From NCBI GenBank assembly GCA_030761205.1, contig JAULJL010000018.1:14280501-14344500 (forward strand): a DNA stretch of 64,000 nt, read 5' to 3'. This DNA is from Fremontodendron californicum (lineage: Eukaryota > Streptophyta > Magnoliopsida > Malvales > Malvaceae). Shown piece after piece: positions 1-10,842 of the stretch; the stretch's first letter is position 1, and the number at the start of each line of letters is the position of its first letter. The position numbers and the translations under genes are program-made. Below the pieces are notes generated by a model. The model was not told the DNA's origin. It did not search any database and was given only the letters and a program-made list of their open reading frames with translations.

Positions 1-28
1 ATACTACTCAGATGTTCTTGATGCAGCC

Positions 29-562
29 TTGCGATTTGAGGCACGAGCTAAAGAGAGGCAGGTTAACCATGAGCCTCAAAAGAAGGCTAGGAATGGGAGA
101 CAAGGTTTTAGGCAGTCTGGTGTAGGCGGGTCAGGAGCACCTAGTAGTGCTGGTATAGTGGTTCGAGGACAGAGCAGTCAGACTAGATCGGTTACCCAGT
201 CATCACGTAACATTGGGAGATCAGGAGCTCCCCATTGTCTGAGTTGTGGTTATCTGCATTTTGGATGATGCGGAAGGCATGGTACTTGTTTCAGATGTGA
301 TCTGCCAGGGCATATGAAGAAAGACTGTCCGCTGAATTTTTCTCGACCCACATATACTACAGTTGCACCACCCCTAGTTGTTACGCCAGCCGTTACTACT
401 GGATCAGTGGCCCAGTCAATGGGCAGAGGCACAACAGGTAGAGGTACATAGTCTGGAGGTAGGGGACAGACTATGGGAGGTAGAGGACAGACTACACAGG
501 GTCAAGGACAAGCCAAGGCATTTGTGCTGAATCCTCAGGAAGCGTAGACTTCAAATGCCGTC
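29..562 (+). pseudogene. Chromovirus gag C-terminus with CCHC zinc knuckle (broken)
   Basis: This is the C-terminal end of a gypsy Gag. A basic, Ser/Gly/Gln-rich stretch precedes a C-X2-C-X4-H-X4-C knuckle at about 287-328 (CFRCDLPGHMKKDC), used by Gag to bind the element RNA. A damaged upstream Cys pair (CLSC, about 237) belongs to the same zinc-binding region. In-frame stops are TGA at 266, TAG at 449 and TAG at 545. The region after the knuckle is Gly/Gln/Arg-rich, as in Tekay elements. The protein start lies outside the window. Confidence 0.8.
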
Positions 563-960
563 GTGACAGGTATGTTAAATATTTGTTCCAAGAAGGCTGT
601 AGTATTATTTGATTCAGGTGCTACGCACTCCTTTATATCCCCTTTCTTTGCTTCATGTTTGAACATGAATTATGATATGTTAGATGATCTGTTGATAGTG
701 CTTACTCTGGTAAGGGAGGTTTACCCTGTGAAAAGGATATTGAAAGTATGTGAAATATGGATCGAGGGTGAGATATTTTTGGTAGATCTAATTGAACTAG
801 ATATACTTGAGTTTGATGTAATTTTGGGCATGGACTAGTTGTCTGCCCATCATGCGGTATTGGATTGCCACAAGAAGATGGTAGTGTTGAAAATACCAGG
901 TAAACATGTGTTGAGGTATCAAGCAGATCGTAGAACGACTTCGCCTCACTTGATCTCGGT
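563..960 (+). pseudogene. Chromovirus aspartic protease (broken)
   Basis: This is a retropepsin-type protease that would process Gag-Pol. The active-site motif DSGATHSF lies at 611-634 in the frame of the upstream gag. The downstream pattern (strand, then a D-V-I-L-G-M-D flap-end motif near 812-835) fits the family. A TAG at 836 falls where the family has Trp after GMD and is explained by a single G-to-A change, after which the frame continues. No function is expected because the polyprotein is interrupted on both sides. Confidence 0.8.
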
Positions 961-1039
961 AATTAGTGTCGGGAAACTGTTAGTGAAGGTTTGCCAAGGA
1001 TTCTTGGCATATGTATATGATGCTAAAATGAAGTCTCAA

Positions 1040-2425
1040 GATTTGAGAGGGATTCCCGTGGTAGAGGATTTCCCTGATATTTTTCCCGAGGAGTTGGCAG
1101 AACTTCCACCGGATAGGGAGATTGAGTTTTGCATAGATGTACCCCCGGGAACACAGCCGATATCCATTCCTCCTTACCGTATGGCTCCATTGGAGCTAAG
1201 GGAACTAAAGGTTCAGTTGCAGGATCTTCTTGATAAGGGCTTTATACGCCCGAGTACCTCTCCTTGGGGTGCTCCGATTTTATTTGTTAAGAAGAATGAT
1301 GGATCGTTACAGTTGTGTATTGATTACAATCAGTTGAATAAAGTGACGGCGAAGAATAAGTATCCGTTGCCTAGGATCGATGATTTATTCGATCACTTGT
1401 AGGGGGCTCAGTGCTTTTCTAAGATAAATCTTAGATCAGGGTACCATCAGCTTCGTATCAGGAGGGAATATATTCCCAAAATAGCCTTTCGCACTCGATA
1501 TGGACACTATGAATTTTTGGTCATGTCATTTGGACTGACGAATGCACCGACAGCATTCATGGATTTGATGAACAGGGTGTTCAAACCCTTCCTTAACCAG
1601 TTTGTGATTGTGTTCATGGATTATATCTTGGTGTATTCGCGAGGTGAGGATGAACATAAGAAACACCTCCGCGTTGTCCTCGAGACTCTTCGAGCACACA
1701 AACTCTTTGCCAAGTTCTCCAAGTGTGAGTTTTGGCTATCGAGTGTGAGTTTTCTTGGTCATTTAGTTTCGAAGGAAGGTATTTCTGTGGATCCCAAGAA
1801 GATTGAGGCAGTACGAGACTGGGAGAGGCCGTCTACAATAACAGAGATTAGGATTTTCTTAGGGTTAGCTGGATATTAGTGGAGGTTCGTGGAGAACTTC
1901 TCGAGGATAGCTGCACCACTGACCAGATTAACACAGAAGAATGTCAAGTTTGTTTGGTCAGATGAGTGCGAAAAGGGCTTCAATAAACTTAAGGAGCTCT
2001 TGACTTCAGCACCAGTGTTAGCATTGCCAAATGAGACAGATGGCTTTGTGGTGTATTGTGATGCTTCTCGCATAGGTTTGGGCTTCGTATTAATGCAAAA
2101 GAACAAGGTTATTGCTTATGCATCGAGACAGTTAAAAAGACATGAGCAGAACTACCCTACGCACGACTTGGAACTGGCGGCCATTATCTTCGCATTGAAG
2201 ATATGGCAACACTATTTGTATGGCCGATCATGTGAGATTTATACAGACCACAAAAGTCTCAAGTATATATTTGATCAGTGAGAGTTGAATTTGAGACAGA
2301 GGAGATGGTTGGAATTACTCAAGGATTATGATTGTACCATCCTTTATCATCCTGGCAAAGCCAATGTTGTCGCAGATGCCTTGAGTAGGAAGTCCATGGG
2401 TAGCTTAGCCCATGTAGCAATATAG
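1040..2425 (+). pseudogene. Chromovirus reverse transcriptase and RNase H (broken)
   Basis: The RT domain spans about 1150-1880 and RNase H about 1960-2400. Recognisable blocks are the PPYRMAP entry motif, the KKNDGSLQLCIDY block, the SFGLTNAPTAF block and the catalytic box at 1613-1624. That box reads FMDY instead of F-x-D-D, so one metal-binding aspartate is lost. RNase H retains DASRIGLGFVL and the TDHKSLKYIF block. Nonsense codons are at 1400 (Gln-to-stop by family comparison), 1877, 2279 and 2423. A frame change follows near 2490. Confidence 0.87.
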
Positions 2426-2499
2426 AGGAGACATATGGTTCGGGAAGTGAGAAATTGCATCAATGATGGTGTGGTACTTAGTGTTACCGACAGGGGAAG

Positions 2500-2915
2500 A
2501 TGTTAGCCCATGTGCAAGTACGGTCATCATTAGTGGAGGAGGTAAAATGGCTGCAACTTGATGATGATTTTTGCATAGGAAAGAAAGCCCAGGTTGGACA
2601 AGGATTGTGCGAGGAGTTTCGTGTAGATGATGATGGAACTTTATGGTTACATGACCATCTCGTGGTACCATTGGTAAGAGATATACGACATAGACTCCTC
2701 GAGGCAACTCATAGCTCATCCAATACTATACACCCTGGTTCCACCAAGATGTATCATGATCTACGAGCATATTATTGGTGGAAAGGCATGAAGAAGGATG
2801 TAGCGAACTTTGTGGCTAGATGTTTGGTGTGCCAACAGGTTAAGGCCGAAAATCAGAAACTGCCAGGTACACTTCAGAGCTTGGATGTCCCTGAATGGAA
2901 ATGGGACAAGATTCT
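2500..2915 (+). pseudogene. Chromovirus integrase N-terminal zinc-binding part, cut by element L1
   Basis: This is the HHCC zinc-binding region of a gypsy integrase: two His in the HSSSNTIHPGSTKMYHDL block (about 2709-2760), YYWWKGMK, then CLVC at about 2821-2832. The frame stops making sense at 2916, where the LTR of L1 begins. The domain resumes at 12489 with the integrase core. The junction codons (KWDK-I then T-M-D) fit one continuous gene split by the insertion. Confidence 0.82.
2911..2915 (+). repeat. Left flank of L1, imperfect target-site duplication
   Basis: The five bases before the LTR are attct, and the five after the far LTR (12489-12493) are attac. Three of five match. The chromovirus reading frame is continuous across the insertion, so this is a genuine insertion with a decayed duplication. 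A rearranged end cannot be excluded. Confidence 0.5.
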
Positions 2916-4426
2916 TGATGGAGACTCAATTAAGAGTTGTAAGCCCAAGTGCAGGTTATGTTCAAGTAATAAATTCTCGGGTGTCCGAGGTCGAACCACA
3001 GGGAAGCGTATTAGTAAGTATAAGTTTATAAATATATAAGAAAAAGAAAGTAAACAAGATATTAGGGAATCAACAACAAAACAAGATAAACAAGATATTA
3101 GAGAACAAAATAAACAAAACAACATAAAAGAAATTAAACAAGATATAAACAAAACAATAAGAAAAGATGTTGAGGTTAGAGAATCCACTCTTGGTGTTAT
3201 GCTAAGATTAATCTTGTTTTATTACACAATTGAAATTCACACATAAGGGAGATTCAAATCGGAAGGTTTAGCAATTCAGTCCAAATTGTCCAACGTCCAT
3301 AGCATATGATATTATGTTCATTTGGTGTCCTCAAAACTCATAAAAAGAGTCCAAGCATTCCTTATGCCAAGGTATATGTCTACAACAAATCAAGGTTATG
3401 AAACCAAGCATTTACTGTGCCATTTTCATTTTCAATAATGAATCAAGATCCCTACTTTGCAAGTATGATTTTAAACCAAAAGAAAATATTATCTATAGTA
3501 GTGTTTATAAATGATGATTCATTTTAGCTCATGTTTAAGAGACTAACCTTAGCATTTACCAAGAGATTCACCTCATCACCTCAACAATATGATTAGCAAC
3601 ACATACTAGATATGAATAAAATGAAAAGAAATGTAATAAACATAAGTAAAGAAAAAAAAAACTAGAGAAAGGAAAGAAGAAGAAAACTTAGAGAATTTTA
3701 TTACAATGGCTAATATCCTCCCAATGTATAATGATACTCTTACAATCATCCAAGGCCCTCTATTTATACACATTTTGGAGAGCTAAATGACAAGAGACAA
3801 GCTTTATAAATTTCAAAGGTAGGTATAATAGGTGGGTGCATTTTTCTAACAATTTTCGTCATATTGTATGACAATTCTGATCAGCCAGCTTGATGGTCGA
3901 TTTTGTCAATGTTGGAGGCTCGATCTGATCAAATGGTCTTCTAGAAAAATATACCCCTATCAGTTACGGATCCATAGCCGTTGGAATCAGATCATTTTCT
4001 CATGTGGATCGGAAGATATGGTCAAAATACCAAAACAGGTCAGCACAGATGTCATTGCACATCAGCCAACTTGATGGTCGATTTCGCTAGGGAAAACGAC
4101 TCCGTTTCAAGAAGTGTAAAACATGAAAAAAGATAGATATGCCTCTTAACTATGCACTGTAAAAATTTCAGCCTTAATGCTTCAGTGAAACTCCAGATAT
4201 AGCTGATATGGCAAAAGGTGTCGGAACTGGAACTGAATTGGATTTGCCCTTAATTCTTGATTTAACCTAGTAATCTGAAATCACTCAAAGAAACTCGTGA
4301 AAAACACCAAATTACATAAAAATATAAAATATCATAAACACATTTAGACTAAGCAATAATAACTCGTATTTGACACAAAACAATAATAAAACATAACTAA
4401 GAACTATATAATTATACGAGTTATCA
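2916..4426 (-). repeat. L1 3' LTR (left end)
   Basis: This is a 1511-bp terminal repeat matching 10976-12488. In element orientation it starts TGATAACTCG and ends CTCCATCA. It has accumulated substitutions relative to its partner, for example at 2939. An antisense 68-codon reading frame (3868-4074) is open in all four LTRs of this family but shows no protein-like features. Confidence 0.92.
3761..3768 (-). promoter_or_regulatory. TATA box in the L1 3' LTR
   Basis: TATAAATA on the - strand, followed by GAGGGCC in element orientation. The same box is at the same place in all four LTRs of the family and is the best candidate for the U3 core promoter. Confidence 0.6.
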
Positions 4427-4463
4427 CACCCCCACACTTAGATTGTTGCTAGTCCCTAGCAAC
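4427..4463 (-). promoter_or_regulatory. L1 polypurine tract with adjacent perfect hairpin
   Basis: In element orientation, the palindrome GTTGCTAG-GGA-CTAGCAAC (4445-4463) is followed by AAGTGTGGGGGTG directly against the LTR. The purine tract is where plus-strand DNA synthesis would be primed. The 8-bp stem with a 3-nt loop is conserved in L2 (39178-39196). Confidence 0.75.
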
Positions 4464-5978
4464 GACTCAATAAAAATAAAATAAGAAAATCTAATCTAAT
4501 CCATTTTCGTTGGAAATCACGGTGGCACTTAGCATGTGACACAAGCCTTTAAACCCCTAGGTGTCCCTAGTGGACGAGTTTAGTCTCGTGAGGGTTTGCT
4601 AGAACGATACCCACAAACATTGAAAAACTAAAATATAAGTACACTACATACACTAAAAATATTTACTCCTAATCCTTTCAATATAAATTAGAGACAATCT
4701 TTGAACAAGTCTTATAAACTAATCAATAGCTCAAAGAATTTCATAAAAATTCATGCTTGAATGTAAATAAATGAGTTAAGCCAATATTAACATAACATAT
4801 TTCAATCAAAATAGTGCATATTCAACTTAATCTCAACTTCTCACTATACTCTCATGATTTTCACTCTTTAAAGTAGTGGTAAAGTGTTTACACTCAATCA
4901 ATCTCATGAAAACAGTTCTACCATATGCTTGCTTGTCCACCTATTCTCCACTATTTAGATCATACAACTTCATAAATCAAGAGGTCTTTTTTTTCAAGGT
5001 TGTAATGGGGCCAAAGGGTTATAATGTGGTTAAAGAACAAAAGGATAAAGATATCACAAAGGTTCCAAAGAGTTCATAGAGTTTAGAGACATAATAAGAT
5101 CATACGAATAAAACTTCTCAAAACTCTTATAAAGCACATAATAACATAGGCTAAATATTCATGTTGAGCCTTTGCTTCATTCTAACCAACTTTGTAACAT
5201 CTTTTTCTTTACTTTAACTAGAAGTTCAAGAGAAGATTTTTTTTTATTTTTTTTTTAATATGAGAATGTATTTGACAATGATCCCTTTCTTTTTCTCTTG
5301 ACTTTTGCCTCTCTCCTCCCCCACACTTATCTTTCGTTCTAACCCAAATTTTCAAAAAGTATCCCTTGTTTTTGCAATATGTCTCAAAATATATAATCCA
5401 TCTTTAGAACAAGGGTAAGGATATAAGTATATTTAGGCTAGGTGTAAGTTCTGGTTACCAATAAAATAGCATATTTAATGTAGGCTCAAATTGGCTCACT
5501 AGTGGGGATGTTCTCTTAGAACATTAATAATGGATGGCTGTTTGGCTATGGTTATAATCCTAATGCCTCTATCATATTCATGTTGTCACATGTATCAATA
5601 TAGTCTCAAACGGTTTAAAGCAAGTTCTAGAGAATCATGTAATCATAAGAGCACTCAAGAAAGAAATTAGATTGATTTGTATAATGCATCAATCATTATA
5701 GGCTCAAAAACTCACAAGGATGATTATACAAGTCAGATTAAATCTAAACATGCTTCTTTCTCAATCAACATATCATATTAACATTGGCTCATAAAAAGGT
5801 TGACATCAAGCTCAATTCTCATGAAAATCTTCTCACTAATAAATATGTTTTAGACTTATGCAATTCATATCTCATCATTGTATTAAAAAGGAACTAGAAC
5901 ACATTAAAAAAATAATAATAATAATAAAGACTCATAAAAAAAAATAGTAGACAAAAATAAAAGAAATCCTAAATCGTT

Positions 5979-6016
5979 CCCCCCACACTTAATTCTTACA
6001 TTGTCCTCAATGTAAG
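5979..6016 (-). other. Internal hairpin plus polypurine-like tract in L1
   Basis: The perfect 9-bp stem CTTACATTG / CAATGTAAG with a four-base loop (5995-6016) is followed in element orientation by AAGTGTGGGGGG (5979-5990). This copies the arrangement at the true polypurine tract. In L2 the segment is lost, but a related hairpin lies at 37468-37485. Confidence 0.5.
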
Positions 6017-6389
6017 TCTATTAACCCAAATGAAAGAATCATGTGTAAGAGAAAAGAACTAATAACATAAGAATAGGAATAACTAAGACTCAAACCAAAA
6101 CAAACTCATGCAACCTAATTAATCCTAAAATACTAAACAAAAATTAACAAGTAAACATAAAAAGATTAAAATCAAACTGACAAGGTATGTCTCAAGTCTC
6201 CCTTACTCAGACCTTGTTCAGAATGAATACTTCTAAATTGCTTAAAACACAACAAACTTTTTTTTTTTTTTAAATTAGCAAAGTATGTCCCTTACCCCCT
6301 ACTAAAGGTAGAATTTAGGAGATATTACCTGCAGAGGTTGCTAACCACTTATTATAACTGAGACACAACAAACAAAATGTTAGATAATG

Positions 6390-7037
6390 TCACAAAGACA
6401 GAGTGCAATCCACTCCTTCCTCGTCCATATCTCTTTTTCTTTTTCCGAGCGTTTGCGAAACAACCGTAGCAGATAAATACTCATAAGCTTGGAGCTTTTT
6501 GAGTAAATCTTCAATGGTTGTAGCAGAAATTATTGTTCTCCTTGCCTCTGAAAACATGAATCCATTATCCACAGCATTATCTAAATATGAAAGCAAATTA
6601 CTAAAATAACCATTAATATTAAGCAAACCAATGGGTTTCTTATTTGTGACCAAAGATGACCAAGAAGCCACGCAAGCTATTTCTTCCAATGTACCCAGAC
6701 CTCCTGGTAAAGCAATGAATGCATCGGCAGAATGGTACATGATTGTTATCCGTTCATGGATACTCCAGACTTGTATTTCCGTACCCAAGGTAGGTCCACA
6801 AAAACCTGTGAATAGTTTTGGCACGATTCCTAGAACTGGACTTCCTCCGGCGTGTGCTGCTGTAGCGACTGCTCCCATTAAACCCGAACTACCGCCTCCA
6901 TAAATCAACTGGATCTTTTGTTGGGCAAGTATTACTCCAACTCTTATGGCTTCATCAGCGAATATTTTATTTTTCCCTGGATAAGCGCCTCCAAAGACAT
7001 AAATTTTTTTAATGCGCTGGGACGAAGTACTTTCCAT
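6390..7037 (-). CDS. LOG-like cytokinin riboside 5'-monophosphate phosphoribohydrolase carried by L1
   Basis: An intact 215-codon ORF. LOG enzymes release free active cytokinin from cytokinin nucleotides. The whole LOG order is visible: a Rossmann start (YVFGGAYPGK, about 13-22), GGGSSGLMG (47-55), the catalytic Arg in HERIT (96), PGGLGTLEE (111-119) and KPIGLLNINGY (134-144). A C-terminal basic KRKR (199-202) could be a nuclear signal. The N-terminal CGSS typical of LOGs is replaced by GGAY, and position 114 is Leu where plant LOGs usually have Tyr. It lies inside an LTR element with no intron, whereas plant LOG genes have several, so capture through RNA is likely. It differs from the L2 copy at 12 residues, ten of them before residue 95. 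Activity is inferred from motifs only. Confidence 0.88.
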   Translation of the reverse strand: MESTSSQRIKKIYVFGGAYPGKNKIFADEAIRVGVILAQQKIQLIYGGGSSGLMGAVATAAHAGGSPVLGIVPKLFTGFCGPTLGTEIQVWSIHERITIMYHSADAFIALPGGLGTLEEIACVASWSSLVTNKKPIGLLNINGYFSNLLSYLDNAVDNGFMFSEARRTIISATTIEDLLKKLQAYEYLSATVVSQTLGKRKRDMDEEGVDCTLSL

Positions 7038-7403
7038 TTTTTTTTCAAGTGCCTGAAAGAGAATGAGTACATGGTGTAATATATAGAGGACTGAGTATTG
7101 AATCAGACAAGAGTAATAATGTCGCCGAAAGTGTATTTGACCTGTCAGAAGAAAATGTTAACCTAACAAAAGATTTTTGCGTGATTTCAGGAAGAAAATC
7201 AAAAAGAGAAGAAAAATCAACCGTAAAAGACCAATGCGAAAAAAAAAAAAACGAGAATAATTACACAAATCTAACAACACGTAAATTAAACCGAAATAAA
7301 GTTATTGCAAATCAAACCAAAAGCTGAGAAGTCATTTATTGTAGTTGTGATTGTGGCTCACATCTTCCTCTGGTTTTACGTCCAGAAACGGCTTAAACGC
7401 CTT
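7038..7403 (-). other. L1 spacer between cysteine-rich ORF and LOG-like gene
   Basis: 366 bp, noncoding. In element orientation it ends with a pyrimidine-rich stretch and CAG just upstream of the LOG ATG, a candidate 3' splice site also present in L2. It includes one copy of a 28-bp sequence (7112-7139) that is duplicated in L2, and about 130 bp (roughly 7230-7362) that L2 lacks. Confidence 0.6.
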
Positions 7404-7940
7404 CTATGAGTCGAGGATATGCTTCCCATCCAGTTTTCTTACAACCTGGCAAACAGGGTATTTTAACATCAGATTCCCAAGATGTTGCCATTCCCTTTGG
7501 AATTGCGGCCATAAATCAAGAATTTCTCTTTGTACGTCTCCACTAGGATGCGTCTCAAGAGAAAGTTGGATATTACCCAAATTCTCCTTACTCAGTCCAT
7601 CCTTAATGAATTCAATTTTATCATCTCGATTAGAGGACGGAATCCCAATAGAACGACATTTACCGTTACACGTCCATCGTGCACATTTGTGGCAATTTGA
7701 ACTCATGCGCTTTGCTCGTCGCTTCTTTGCAAAAGTGCTTCTACCTGTACCTGGTAAATGCAAAACAGGAAGATATTCATCTTCACGTACCTTGGCTTCA
7801 ATTATCCAACGTATGTCTTCAGGAATCCCTTTGTGCATAAGCATTCTTAATCTTTCAAATCGAACTTGGTAAAACTTCAGTAAAATATTTCGAGGAAAAG
7901 GAGGAAATCGTTTCTGCAATCTTGTGAGAATATCATCCAT
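7404..7940 (-). CDS. Basic four-cysteine protein carried by L1 (carlavirus NABP-like core)
   Basis: An intact 178-codon ORF. The N-terminal third is helical and basic. The centre has GTGRS (64-68), the basic cluster KKRRAKR (72-78) and C-X2-C-X4-C-X3-C (Cys 83, 86, 91, 95), a plausible zinc-binding, nuclear, nucleic-acid-binding core. The remaining 80 or so residues are acidic/amphipathic with no recognised domain. The order GxGRSxYAxKRRA then Cys pairs resembles the cysteine-rich nucleic-acid-binding proteins near the 3' end of carlavirus genomes, from memory and not checked by search. It differs from the L2 copy at nine residues, none in the Cys or basic cluster. ATG at 7940 was chosen because it matches L2 and follows a pyrimidine tract plus AG. 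Confidence 0.7.
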   Translation of the reverse strand: MDDILTRLQKRFPPFPRNILLKFYQVRFERLRMLMHKGIPEDIRWIIEAKVREDEYLPVLHLPGTGRSTFAKKRRAKRMSSNCHKCARWTCNGKCRSIGIPSSNRDDKIEFIKDGLSKENLGNIQLSLETHPSGDVQREILDLWPQFQREWQHLGNLMLKYPVCQVVRKLDGKHILDS

Positions 7941-8079
7941 CTTGAAAAAAAATGAAAAAGAAATTGAAAGAGAAATTTATATACAATATCAGTTTTGTGG
8001 GTAGCTGATGGGACCGACTTAAATAATCACGGAGTACCGTTATCCGCCATTTAACCGGGAAAAAAAATTATATTTACAT

Positions 8080-8556
8080 CTAGTTATTTCCAAAACAAGG
8101 ATCAGAAAGAAAAACAACCTCTTCTTGAGTAACATGATTTTCCAAAAAGAGTTTGAGTCTTTGTCCATTTACCTTGAATACGTTACCATTTTGAGGATTC
8201 TCAATGTCAACTGCTCCATAATGATACACATGCTTAACCACAAATGGGCCAGTCCATCTTGATCTCAACTTACCAGGAAATATGTGAAGTCTAGAATTAT
8301 AAAGTAGAACTTTTTGCCCAACATCAAATGTTTTTCTTGAAATTAACTTGTCATGAAATGCTTTAGTTCATTTTTTATGAATTTTAGAATTCTCATATGC
8401 ATCATTTTTGAGTTCCTCAAACTTTTGTTTCCAACAATGCTTAACCTGAAAAGAATTTAACAAAGAATCAGTGTGTGAAATTTCTGAAGCATTATCAAAC
8501 TCACATTCAATTAAATAAGCTTCTAAAGGATCATGGAATGTGGTAGTGGTGAGATG
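8080..8556 (-). pseudogene. L1 protease-linker to integrase C-terminus fusion left by a deletion
   Basis: In element orientation the linker after protease runs to TTGAGGAACT (8411-8420) and continues directly in the integrase C-terminal region, with the GPF-type module (TGPFVVKHV) preserved. By comparison with L2 about 2.62 kb is missing, covering RT, RNase H and the integrase catalytic core. The fusion keeps the frame. A TGA shortly after the junction (near 8370) and TAA at 8557-8559 interrupt it. Confidence 0.82.
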
Positions 8557-9507
8557 TTAATGAACAAGTTCTTCAATGAAATCCACTTCATGTACTTCTG
8601 AATCATCACCAGGTTGCTTGCAAATGTTGAACACATTTAATTCTAAAGTCATATTTCCAAAAGAAATGTTCAAAATACCATTCCTGCAATTTATCAGAGC
8701 ATTAGAAGTTGCAAGAAATGGACGGCCTAATATAATAGGAATTTGAACATTTGGATTTGAAACAGGATGTGTGTCCAAAACAATAAAATCAACAGGGAAG
8801 TAAAAATTATCAATTTGAACCAAAACATCTTCAACTATCCCTCGAGGAATTTTTACAGAACGATCAGCTAGTTGAAGTGTAACGGGTGTTTCCTTGAGTT
8901 CACCTAAACCTAACTGTTGATAAACAGAAAAAGGCAAAAGATTAACACTAGCACCAAGATCAAGCAATGCACGTTCTATTCTAGTGTTTCCAATGATGCA
9001 TGAGATTGTTGGACATCCAGGATCTTTGAATTTTGGTGGAGTAAGGTGCTGAATGATTGAGCTCACACTTTCCGTCAGAAATGCTTTCTTTTGTACATTA
9101 TGTTTCCTTTTAAATGTGCACATGTCCTTCAAAAATTTAGCATAAGATGGAACTTGTTTGATTGCATCCAATAAAGGAATGTTAATCTTAACTTGTTTGA
9201 AAAGTTCATAAATTTCTGCATTTTGATTCAAATTCTTTATTGTTTGCAACCTTTGAGGAAAAGGAGCAGGATGCATACCTTTTTCTTTGTCTAAATTTTC
9301 AAGAAGTTCAGACTTACCATCATCCTTACCATTACTTTTCGGAGGGGAAGGAGGATCTTGGTCTTTTGATGGAATGTTTTTGTCAATTGCCTTTCCACTT
9401 CGAAGAGTTGTGATAGAACTGGCATTTTCATGTTGAGTTTCATTGGAGCAAGAAACAAGACATTGAGTAGAAGGGTTAGGCTGAGGTTGAGCAGGAAACT
9501 TACCTTT
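8557..9507 (-). pseudogene. L1 protease region
   Basis: This stays in the same frame as L1 gag after a single nonsense codon (9508-9510). It contains the retropepsin active site DLGAS and the distal LGRPFLATSNAL block typical of Athila protease. The open stretch 8557-9276 is almost identical to L2. It ends at a TAA where L2 has a Glu codon. The upstream stop probably blocks normal expression. Confidence 0.82.
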
Positions 9508-10818
9508 TTATTGAGTGCGTAATGAAGCTTTCAATGTGGACAAGGTGTTTTTGATCTCATTGATGTCCTGTGAAGTTTGGTTATTCACATTTGCTTGTGT
9601 TTGCATGAATGCTTGCAATGTCTCTTCCAAGGTTTGTACACGTGAAGGTTGATAGGAAAAAGTGTTGCCCGGCTTTTGAGATTGTGGTACCTGAACATGA
9701 TTATTATTCCGCCAACTGAAGTTGGGATGATCTCTCCATTCAGGGTTATACGTTTCAGAGTAAGGAGAAGGAAAAGGCTTTTTAAATGTGTTTATGGAAT
9801 TTACTTGATCATGCAACGCTTCTTTAAGAATGGGAATGTTTGGACATTCAGAAGTGGGGTGTCCCATGATTTCACAAATTCCACAACTTTCTTCATTTTT
9901 AACCGTTTTGACTTCTTTTACTTCTCTAAGTTCCATGGCTTCAATCTTTCTAGCCAAATTAGCTACTTTAGCTTTTATCTCATCTTCTTGACTAAAATGA
10001 TATTTACCTCTGTTAGAAACAAGATTAGATCTATTGGAACTTTCAGAGGAATTATCTGTGTGCCAGGCTTGAGAGTTATCTGCCAAATGGTCTAAGTAGT
10101 CAAAGGCTTCTTCAGGTTCTTTTTCTAGAAACTCACCGTTACACATTGTTTCAACAAATTGTTTAGTTTCGGGAGTTAAACTTTCATAAAAGAAACTAAT
10201 AAGATGCCATTTTTCAAAACCATGATGTGGACAAGAACTTAACAAATCTTTAAAACGCTCCCAGCACTGAAAAAATGCTTCATTTTGATTTTGATTGAAA
10301 TTTTGAATCTGTCTTTTCAAAGCAGTAGTTTTATGTGCTGGGAAAAATTTCTTTAGAAACACAGTTTGTAATTCTTGCCATGTGCCAATTGACCTTGGTT
10401 TTAAATTATGAAGCCAAATTTTTGCTTTATCTTTTAAAGAAAAAGGAAATAATTTTAGCTTGACAATTTCATTTGTACATTGTTGGTCATTAAAGGTGAC
10501 ACATACATCTTCGAAGTCTTTTAGAAACGAGTAAGCACTTTCCGATTCTAACCCATGAAAAATTGGAAGCAAAGCTATCATACCTGGTTTAAAACGAAAG
10601 TTGTTTGCATTGAGAGGAAAAATAAAACAAGAGGGTGATGAGCTTCGAGTTGGTTGCAAGTAGTCACGCATGGTGCGTACTTGTCTGTTCTCATCTTCAG
10701 CATGAACACTTTCATTGTCAGCCATGGTAGGAGTTGTATTAGAAAGATTACCTAAAAAAGTTTCACAATAAAATCTAACTAAACGACGAGATCTAAAATC
10801 ACGTCGCCAAACAAGCAT
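9508..10818 (-). CDS. L1 Gag (capsid-nucleocapsid)
   Basis: A Ty3/gypsy retrotrans_gag protein that would form the particle and package RNA. It opens with a possible upstream ATG at 10818; the more likely start is the ATG 31 codons later (10725, MADNESV), which follows a splice-donor-like AG|GTAATC. It has the DYLQPTRSSSPS leader typical of Athila, the gag core (about residues 75-240) and the C-X2-C-X4-H-X4-C knuckle CGICEIMGHPTSEC. It ends at a TAA where L2 has Glu, so Gag here is separated from protease. It is otherwise intact and could act as a free Gag. Confidence 0.85.
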   Translation of the reverse strand: MLVWRRDFRSRRLVRFYCETFLGNLSNTTPTMADNESVHAEDENRQVRTMRDYLQPTRSSSPSCFIFPLNANNFRFKPGMIALLPIFHGLESESAYSFLKDFEDVCVTFNDQQCTNEIVKLKLFPFSLKDKAKIWLHNLKPRSIGTWQELQTVFLKKFFPAHKTTALKRQIQNFNQNQNEAFFQCWERFKDLLSSCPHHGFEKWHLISFFYESLTPETKQFVETMCNGEFLEKEPEEAFDYLDHLADNSQAWHTDNSSESSNRSNLVSNRGKYHFSQEDEIKAKVANLARKIEAMELREVKEVKTVKNEESCGICEIMGHPTSECPNIPILKEALHDQVNSINTFKKPFPSPYSETYNPEWRDHPNFSWRNNNHVQVPQSQKPGNTFSYQPSRVQTLEETLQAFMQTQANVNNQTSQDINEIKNTLSTLKASLRTQ

Positions 10819-10842
10819 AAAACAAAGTTAATATACAAATTA

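Larger units (their letters stand above)
4427..6389 (-). other. L1 3' noncoding region between the LOG-like gene and the 3' LTR
   Basis: About 1.96 kb with no supported gene. It is AT-rich, with T/A runs near 5230-5260, 5910-5940 and 6260-6272. It contains two inverted-repeat-plus-purine-tract modules (5979-6016 and 4427-4463), the second being the polypurine tract next to the LTR. L2 has the matching region at 37375-39214, with indels. Confidence 0.7.

Noticed and set aside
6631..6903. 90-aa ORF antisense to the LOG-like gene
   Set aside because: Shadow frame of the LOG gene with no independent support.
9649..10095. 148-aa ORF on the + strand, mirrored at 31127-31573 on the - strand
   Set aside because: Antisense shadow of gag; seen in both copies only because gag is nearly identical.
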